DNA of 64,000 nucleotides from Pseudogulbenkiania subflava DSM 22618. GTDB lineage: Bacteria > Pseudomonadota > Gammaproteobacteria > Burkholderiales > Chromobacteriaceae. The number at the start of each line of letters is the position of its first letter. The first letter of the stretch is position 1. The DNA lies in assembly GCF_900177275.1 (NCBI RefSeq), contig NZ_FXAG01000019.1, forward strand, positions 28,315 through 92,314, in the 5' to 3' direction. Below, piece by piece: positions 59,137-64,000 of the stretch. The notes under the pieces are model-generated. The model was not told the origin of the DNA and did no database searches. It saw only the letters and a list, made by a program, of their open reading frames with translations. Made by a program: the position numbers and the translations under genes.

Positions 59137-60078
59137 TCAGGGCATGGCCTGCGCGGATGTTTCGCCCGGCACCGGGCCGGGCTGCGGCTCGTCCGACAGC
59201 GGATGGCGTGCCGCCAGCCAGTCGTGCAGCAGCTGCGCGGCCTCAGCAGTGCGTCTTGCCGCCGGCAGCGCCAACAGATAGCCGTTGCCAGTGAACAAGG
59301 TTTGGGCGAAGGGCGTGATCACCGTGCCACGCTTCAGTTCTTCCTCCAATAGCACCACATCCGCCATCGACACCCCAAAGCCTTGCTGGGCGGCGTTCAT
59401 CGCCAGGTCCAGGGTGTCGAACAACTGGCCGCTGGCTGGGTTGACGCCCTTGGCCCCGACCGATTTCAGCCACAGCGTCCAGTCGCGCCGGTCTCGCGAG
59501 GCGTGCAGCAGCGGGAAGCGAACCAAATCTTCCGGTTCGTTCAGAGAATGGCCGAACGATTCCAGCAGCGCCGGCGCGCAGACAGGCGTGAGCTGCTCAC
59601 GGAACAGCGCGGTCTGCCGCGGCTGGCGCGCCGGCACCGGCCCAAACACGATGGCGAGATCGAACGGCTCCTTGGCGAAGTCGACATCGTGCTCGTGCAC
59701 GCTGGTGACTTCGACCTCGATCTCCGGGTGCTCCTTGCGAAACTGCATGATCTCGCGCAGCAGCCAGCGCGAGATGCACGACGGCGCCTTCAGGCGCAGG
59801 TGGTCGCGCGCCAGCCGCGCCGCTTCCACACCCTTGCCCAGCGTCGCCAGCGCACGCGTGACATAGGGCAGCAGCGCCTCGCCTTCACTGGTCAACACCA
59901 GCCGGCGCACCTGGCGATGGAACAAGGGGTAGCCCAGCTGTTGCTCTAGCTGGGCTATCTGCTTGCTCACGGCGCCTTGCGTGAGACAAAGCTCGTCCGC
60001 CGCCAGCGTGAAGCTCATGTGGCGAGCGGCAACCTCGAAAACCTGCAGGCCGTACAGCGGAAGTTGGCGTGGTGTCAC
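59137..60078 (-). CDS. LysR-family regulator, GcvA-like
   Basis: A 313-residue LysR protein with the N-terminal helix-turn-helix LQVFEVAARHMSFTLAADEL, LTQGAVSKQIAQLEQQLGYP. The GcvA-like subgroup often regulates amino-acid metabolism. It is divergent from an aminotransferase gene, with 127 bases between the starts, so it probably controls that gene and the following amidase. Confidence 0.92.
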   Translation of the reverse strand: MTPRQLPLYGLQVFEVAARHMSFTLAADELCLTQGAVSKQIAQLEQQLGYPLFHRQVRRLVLTSEGEALLPYVTRALATLGKGVEAARLARDHLRLKAPSCISRWLLREIMQFRKEHPEIEVEVTSVHEHDVDFAKEPFDLAIVFGPVPARQPRQTALFREQLTPVCAPALLESFGHSLNEPEDLVRFPLLHASRDRRDWTLWLKSVGAKGVNPASGQLFDTLDLAMNAAQQGFGVSMADVVLLEEELKRGTVITPFAQTLFTGNGYLLALPAARRTAEAAQLLHDWLAARHPLSDEPQPGPVPGETSAQAMP

Positions 60079-60085
60079 GACGTGT

Positions 60086-60116
60086 CATGCCTGAAAAAAA
60101 CTCATGCATAACATGC
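60086..60116. promoter_or_regulatory. CATGC repeats in the LysR/aminotransferase spacer
   Basis: CATGC occurs at 60086, 60103 and 60112 between the divergent genes. Spacing of 17 and 9 bases could form part of a LysR operator. This is a weak, positional inference. Confidence 0.35.
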
Positions 60117-60205
60117 CGATAAATCGTTTGTCGCACAAGCCCCGGCGCCCGTTTAATGGGGTCAAACGCCACCCGATGGCACAGACACAACAACCGGGGG
60201 ATGAT

Positions 60206-61360
60206 ATGACCGACTCCATCACACCACGCTCCAAACTGCCGAACGTGGGCACCACCATCTTCACCGTGATCGGCCAGCTCGCCGCCGAGCACCGGGCGAT
60301 CAACCTGTCGCAGGGCGCGCCCAACTTTCCCTGCGCGCCGGAGCTGATCGAGCACACTCACCAGGCCATGCGCGACGGCCACAACCAGTACTCGCCGATG
60401 GCCGGACTGTACGCGCTGCGCGAGGCGGTCGCCGGCAAGGTGGCGACGCTGTACGGCCATCATTACGACCCGGAGCACGAGGTCACCATCACCGCCAGTG
60501 CCAGCGAGGGGCTGTTCGCCAGCATCACTGCGCTGGTCCACCCCGGCGACGAGGTGATCGTGTTCGAGCCCTGCTTCGACAGCTATGCACCGATGATCGA
60601 GCTGCAGGGGGCCAAGGTGGTGTCGTTCAAGCTGGCGCCGCCGACGTTCGCCATCCCTTGGGACGAGGTCGCCGCGCGCATCACACCGCGCACCCGCATG
60701 ATTCTGCTCAACAGCCCGCATAACCCGAGCGGTGCCGTGCTGGGCGACGAGGACATCGCCGCACTCAAGCGCCTCACCGCCGGCACCGACATCGTGCTGC
60801 TGTCCGACGAGGTCTACGAACACGTGGTGTTCGACGGCGCGCTGCATCACAGCATGAGTCGCTACCCGGAGCTGGCCGAGCGTGCGGTGGTGGTGGCCTC
60901 GTTCGGCAAGACCTTCCATATCACGGGCTGGCGCGTCGGCTACTGCCTGGCGCCGGCGGCCCTGATGGAGGAGATCCGCAAGGTGCACCAGTTCGCCATG
61001 TTCGCCGCCGACACGCCGATGCAGTATGGCTTGGCGCGCATCATGCAGACCCCGTCTCATTATCTCGGACTGGCGGATTTCTACCAGCAGAAGCGCGACC
61101 TGCTGGTCGACTGCCTGGCCGGCTCGCGCCTGACGCTGCTGCCGTCGGCCGGGAGCTTCTTCATGCTGGCGAGCTACGAAAAGATCAGCGACCAATCCGA
61201 CAGCGACTTCGTGCAGACGCTGATCCGCGAACACCAGGTGGCGACCATTCCGGTGTCGGCGTTCTATAGCGACGGCACCGACCATCGTCTGATCCGCCTG
61301 TCGTTCGCCAAGGACGACGCCACGCTGCGTGCCGGGGCCGAGAGCCTCTGCCGCCTGTAG
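60206..61360 (+). CDS. PLP-dependent aminotransferase (methionine/glutamine aminotransferase type)
   Basis: A 384-residue fold type I enzyme of the YbdL/kynurenine-aminotransferase branch. AINLSQGAPNFPCAPELIEH, NQYSPMAGLYALREA, LNSPHNPSGAV and the PLP Lys in SFGKTFHITGWRVGYC are typical. Members transaminate methionine, glutamine and aromatic amino acids. The ATG at 60206 follows GGGGGAT. It is followed by a carbon-nitrogen hydrolase, a pairing that suits the glutamine transaminase/omega-amidase route. Confidence 0.9.
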   Translation: MTDSITPRSKLPNVGTTIFTVIGQLAAEHRAINLSQGAPNFPCAPELIEHTHQAMRDGHNQYSPMAGLYALREAVAGKVATLYGHHYDPEHEVTITASASEGLFASITALVHPGDEVIVFEPCFDSYAPMIELQGAKVVSFKLAPPTFAIPWDEVAARITPRTRMILLNSPHNPSGAVLGDEDIAALKRLTAGTDIVLLSDEVYEHVVFDGALHHSMSRYPELAERAVVVASFGKTFHITGWRVGYCLAPAALMEEIRKVHQFAMFAADTPMQYGLARIMQTPSHYLGLADFYQQKRDLLVDCLAGSRLTLLPSAGSFFMLASYEKISDQSDSDFVQTLIREHQVATIPVSAFYSDGTDHRLIRLSFAKDDATLRAGAESLCRL

Positions 61361-61370
61361 GAGCCCGATG

Positions 61371-62186
61371 ATGTCAACTGCACAGCAGCTTACCGCCGCC
61401 ACCGTCCAGATGGTGTCCGGCGATGACCTTTCGGCCAACCTCGAACGCGCCCGCGCCCTGGTGGCTGAGGCCGCCGAGGCTGGAGCCGAACTGGTGGTAT
61501 TGCCGGAGTATTTCTACCTGATGCCGGAGGATGAGAACGAACGGGTCGCGCTGGCCCGCCCGCTCGGTGACGGCCCAATCTACCACTGTCTGGCCGAACT
61601 GGCGGAACGGCACCGGCTGTGGCTGGTGAGCGGGACCATCCCATTAGCGAGCCCGGAGCCGGGCAAGATGTTCAATGCCAGCCTGCTGTTCGGGCCGGAC
61701 GGCCGCTGCCGGGCGCGTTACGACAAGATTCACCTGTTCGGCTTCGACAACGGCAGCGAGCGCTACGACGAATCGGCCACCATGAGTGCCGGTGAACAGG
61801 TGACTAGCGGCGACACGCCGTGGGGACCGCTGAGATTGTCGGTCTGCTACGATCTGCGCTTTCCCGAGCTGTACCGCCAGCGCCCGGAGCCGACGCTGAT
61901 CACCGCCCCGGCCGCATTCACCCATACCACCGGCGAGGCTCACTGGGAGCTGCTGCTGCGCGCCCGTGCTGTCGATAACCTGGCCTTTGTCATCGGCGCC
62001 GGCCAGGGCGGCGTGCACCCCGGCGGCAAGCGCACCTTCGGCCACAGCCTGATCGTGGACCCGTGGGGCACGGTGCTGGCCCGCCACGACGACGGCGAAG
62101 GCATCGCTCTGGCCACACTCGATCTGAATCGGCAGGCGCAGTTGCGCCAGCGCCTGCCCGCCTTACAACACCGGCGTCTGGACTAA
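61371..62186 (+). CDS. Carbon-nitrogen hydrolase (Nit1/Nit2-type amidase)
   Basis: A 271-residue nitrilase-superfamily amidase. The triad is Glu in VVLPEYFYL, Lys in YDKIHLFGF and Cys in LSVCYDLRFPELY. The best match in pattern is to Nit1 (deaminated-glutathione amidase) or omega-amidase, both of which handle side products of glutamine transaminases. It lies ten bases after the aminotransferase stop; GGAG is seven bases from the ATG at 61371 (an ATG at 61368 is also possible). Confidence 0.88.
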   Translation: MSTAQQLTAATVQMVSGDDLSANLERARALVAEAAEAGAELVVLPEYFYLMPEDENERVALARPLGDGPIYHCLAELAERHRLWLVSGTIPLASPEPGKMFNASLLFGPDGRCRARYDKIHLFGFDNGSERYDESATMSAGEQVTSGDTPWGPLRLSVCYDLRFPELYRQRPEPTLITAPAAFTHTTGEAHWELLLRARAVDNLAFVIGAGQGGVHPGGKRTFGHSLIVDPWGTVLARHDDGEGIALATLDLNRQAQLRQRLPALQHRRLD

Positions 62187-62243
62187 CGCCGGATCCCTTA
62201 CAACAAGACGGTCCGCATCCCCTCTACAAAGGAAGGCAACACC

Positions 62244-63017
62244 ATGAAGAAGCAAACCACGCTGGCCCTGCTGTCGCTGATCGTTCCACTCGCGGCGCAT
62301 TCGGCCGATACCCTGCGCATCGCTACCGACGCCACCTACCCGCCGTTCGAATACGTCGACGCCAACGGCAAGGTATCCGGCTTCGAGGTGGACTTCGCCT
62401 ACGCCGTGTGCAAGGAAATGAAGGTGCAATGCGAGGTGGTCAACCAACCGTGGGACGGCTTGATTCCCGGGCTGCAGGTGAAGAAATACGACGCCATCAT
62501 GTCATCGATGAACATCACCGACGAGCGGCGCAAGGCGGTGGATTTCAGCAAGGTCTACTACCTGATGCAGAATCGCTTCGTCACGGCCAAAGGCCATAAG
62601 GGCGAGATTCAGCCGGCGGCACTCAGCGGCAAGACCATCGCGGTGCAGACCGGAACGCCGCAGGACCGCTTCGTCACCCAGCAGTTCGGCAAGTCCGCCA
62701 CCATCAAGCGCTACGTCAACGCCCAGGACCCGATGATGGAGCTGACCTCGGGCCGTGCCGACTACACCTTCGGCAACACCGTACAACTGCAGAAAGGCTT
62801 CCTGGAAACCGCGCCTGGCAAGGGCTTCGAGTTCGTTGGCCCGGTATTCGACGGCCGCCAGGACAAGGTACTGGGCGAAGGCGTGGCGGTGGCGCTACGC
62901 AAGCAGGACAGCGCGCTGAAGGCTCGCTTCAACGCCGCCATCGACGCCGTGAAGAAGAAAGGCGTGTATCACGAGCTGCTGGTGAAACATAAGCTCGACG
63001 GCCTGCTAGCCGACTGA
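62244..63017 (+). CDS. Periplasmic amino-acid-binding protein (ABC-type family 3)
   Basis: A 257-residue protein with signal peptide (MKKQTTLALLSLIVPLAAHS). The mature start DTLRIATDATYPPFEYVDAN and GFEVDFAYAVCKEMKVQCE are typical of Lys/Arg/His/Orn-binding proteins, as is MSSMNITDERRKAVDFSKVY. No permease or ATPase gene lies next to it, so it is an orphan; it may serve a transporter encoded elsewhere. Confidence 0.92.
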   Translation: MKKQTTLALLSLIVPLAAHSADTLRIATDATYPPFEYVDANGKVSGFEVDFAYAVCKEMKVQCEVVNQPWDGLIPGLQVKKYDAIMSSMNITDERRKAVDFSKVYYLMQNRFVTAKGHKGEIQPAALSGKTIAVQTGTPQDRFVTQQFGKSATIKRYVNAQDPMMELTSGRADYTFGNTVQLQKGFLETAPGKGFEFVGPVFDGRQDKVLGEGVAVALRKQDSALKARFNAAIDAVKKKGVYHELLVKHKLDGLLAD

Positions 63018-63061
63018 AGCCGTGTTCACCCGCCGCCGCCATCCCTCGCGGCGGGCAACAA

Positions 63062-63085
63062 AAAACCCGCCATCCGGCGGGTTTT
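63062..63085. terminator. Bidirectional terminator between the binding-protein and VOC genes
   Basis: AAAACCCGCC and GGCGGGTTTT pair around ATCC. Confidence 0.85.
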
Positions 63086-63106
63086 CATTGTGCTTCGGCC
63101 AACTCA

Positions 63107-63610
63107 CTAACCATTATGGACATGGCCATTAAGACCGCTATGACCATTCAGGGTGTTATGGCCATTGACGTTGCTGCGGCCATTGAGCTTGAGCTTGCCA
63201 GTCAGCCAAGTATGGTCGTAGCTAACGACTTCGAAGGCGTTGCCGAACGGGTCGACGAACGACAGCGAACAGAAGAAGTGGTGATCGTACACCGAGTCGC
63301 GGGCTATGGTCTGCCCCTCGCGATTGGTGACGCGCTCACCGGCCAGCTGGTCGATCCACTCCATGAACTCCTGGCCGCTCACTACGAAGGCTACGGCACC
63401 GACCGCAGTACTGGACTCGGTATCCTCACACAGCGCCAGACGCACGGTGGCACTGGGGTTGGCCACCATGGTAACGCCATGCGGCTCTTCCTGCATGTGC
63501 CGGTAGCGCGGATCGGGCGTCAGACCCAGCACGCGCTGGTACCACTCGATTGCCTTGGTGGCATCCGTAACACGAACATGGATATGGTCGATTTTTCCAA
63601 GATTTAGCAT
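63107..63610 (-). CDS. VOC-superfamily (glyoxalase-like) protein with a repetitive Asn-Gly-His tail
   Basis: A 167-residue protein. Residues 1-135 form a vicinal-oxygen-chelate domain (KIDHIHVRVTDATKAIEWYQ, SFVDPFGNAFEVVSYDH) with His and Glu at metal-ligand places. The C-terminal 30 residues consist of four six-residue units of the type [LV]NG[HR]xx, ending GHVHNG. The repeat is visible in DNA with an 18-base period (about 63110-63190). The tail could bind metal or have arisen by slippage. The reaction of the VOC domain is unknown. Confidence 0.88.
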   Translation of the reverse strand: MLNLGKIDHIHVRVTDATKAIEWYQRVLGLTPDPRYRHMQEEPHGVTMVANPSATVRLALCEDTESSTAVGAVAFVVSGQEFMEWIDQLAGERVTNREGQTIARDSVYDHHFFCSLSFVDPFGNAFEVVSYDHTWLTGKLKLNGRSNVNGHNTLNGHSGLNGHVHNG

Positions 63611-63745
63611 GCAGTCCTCGTCCTTCGGCCACCTCAGCGTGGCCTGTATTCCCTAGGCAGTATATCGGAAACTAAGTAGTGCCGCACAACTAAGTTGGAA
63701 TGATTTTTGCTTCTGTTTGCGTATCTCCCTGATGCCGGTTCGACG

Positions 63746-64000
63746 ATGCGTAAACTCACATTGACCTTGAATGAAGCTGAAGTCTGCACTCTTGAACAAT
63801 TAGCCAAAGCACACCCCAAGGAATATTTCCGCTTGCGCGGCAAGGCGTTGATTGCTGTCAACCAAGGTCAGGACATTGCCACCGTTGCCGCCGTGTTGCG
63901 AATCAGCGGCGAGAGCATCAGAACATGGATTCACAACTGGGAACGCCACGGTCTAGTCGGCATCCTGAATGCTCGTGCCGGTGGACGGCCAGCCAAACTG
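63746..64000 (+). mobile_element. IS630-type transposase, N-terminal part (runs off the right edge)
   Basis: Eighty-five codons are open to the end of the window: MRKLTLTLNEAEVCTLEQLA, then KALIAVNQGQDIATVAAVLR and SGESIRTWIHNWERHGLVGI, ending in a RAGGRPAKL linker. This is the helix-turn-helix of IS630-family or Tc1/mariner-like transposases. The DDE catalytic part is outside. The left end of the element must lie between 63611 and 63745; A+T-rich sequence near 63680 (GTGCCGCACAACTAAGTTGG) is a candidate, but its partner end is not in view. Confidence 0.75.

Noticed and set aside
59885..61438. 517-codon minus-strand frame opposite the aminotransferase
   Set aside because: Antisense shadow overlapping both the LysR and aminotransferase genes; both real genes have clear motifs.

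Overview
The window is a stretch of bacterial chromosome of roughly 60 percent G+C. Gene content and order point to a betaproteobacterium of the order Neisseriales, most likely Chromobacteriaceae (Chromobacterium, Pseudogulbenkiania, Aquitalea or Vogesella relatives). The clues are the rarA-serS and tgt-yajC-secD-secF blocks, the thrS-infC-rpmI-rplT-pheS-pheT-ihfA-merR block, a polyhydroxyalkanoate phaR/phaP pair and a minor-pilin operon ending in pilY1. This is judged by recognition only; no database search was run. Most of the window is core chromosome. I see no CRISPR array, prophage or rRNA operon, and only the edge of one insertion sequence at the right end.

Layout. 0-5.2 kb: a leftward carboxylate-catabolism cluster (LysR regulator, type III CoA-transferase, HMG-CoA-lyase-like enzyme, MFS carrier) followed by a truncated GntR regulator. 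5.2-6 kb: a chemoreceptor relic and tRNA-Ser. 6-14.5 kb: FemAB-like acyltransferase, nadE, lolA, rarA, a small nuclease-like gene, serS, a LysE exporter and an AraC regulator. 14.5-19.4 kb: a CBS/PAS/GGDEF/EAL protein, a decayed rimO and the divergent phaR/phaP pair. 19.5-29 kb: M14 carboxypeptidase, a PilZ-like protein, H-NS, ygfZ, tRNA-Asn, mscL, a manganese riboswitch with a GDT1-family transporter, a chemoreceptor with a C-terminal sensory-like domain, a TPMT-like methyltransferase and a DUF1289 protein. 29-36.9 kb: tRNA-Pro, the translation block and tRNA-Val. 37-46.9 kb: tgt, the Sec accessory genes, a DedA protein, mutL, sbcB and miaA. 47-52.5 kb: type IV minor pilins and PilY1. 52.5-64 kb: RidA, a fatty-acid desaturase, a YdgA-like protein, bfr/bfd with a Fur-like box, a NUDIX hydrolase, an orphan transglutaminase-like protein, mnmA, a LysR-regulated aminotransferase plus amidase, an amino-acid-binding protein, a VOC protein with a repetitive tail and the start of an IS630-type transposase.

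Most notable non-gene structure: (i) the 10-mer TTCGGCCAAC occurs 11 times on both strands, against well under one copy expected, and one inverted pair forms a hairpin between sbcB and miaA. This resembles the DNA-uptake sequences of Neisseriaceae. (ii) Three kinds of 120-200 bp intergenic palindromic elements with terminal inverted repeats are present, two of them in two copies each. (iii) rimO has lost its radical-SAM core. (iv) A perfect palindrome between phaR and phaP is a probable PhaR operator. (v) All four tRNA genes have strong sigma-70 promoters with exactly 17-bp spacers.
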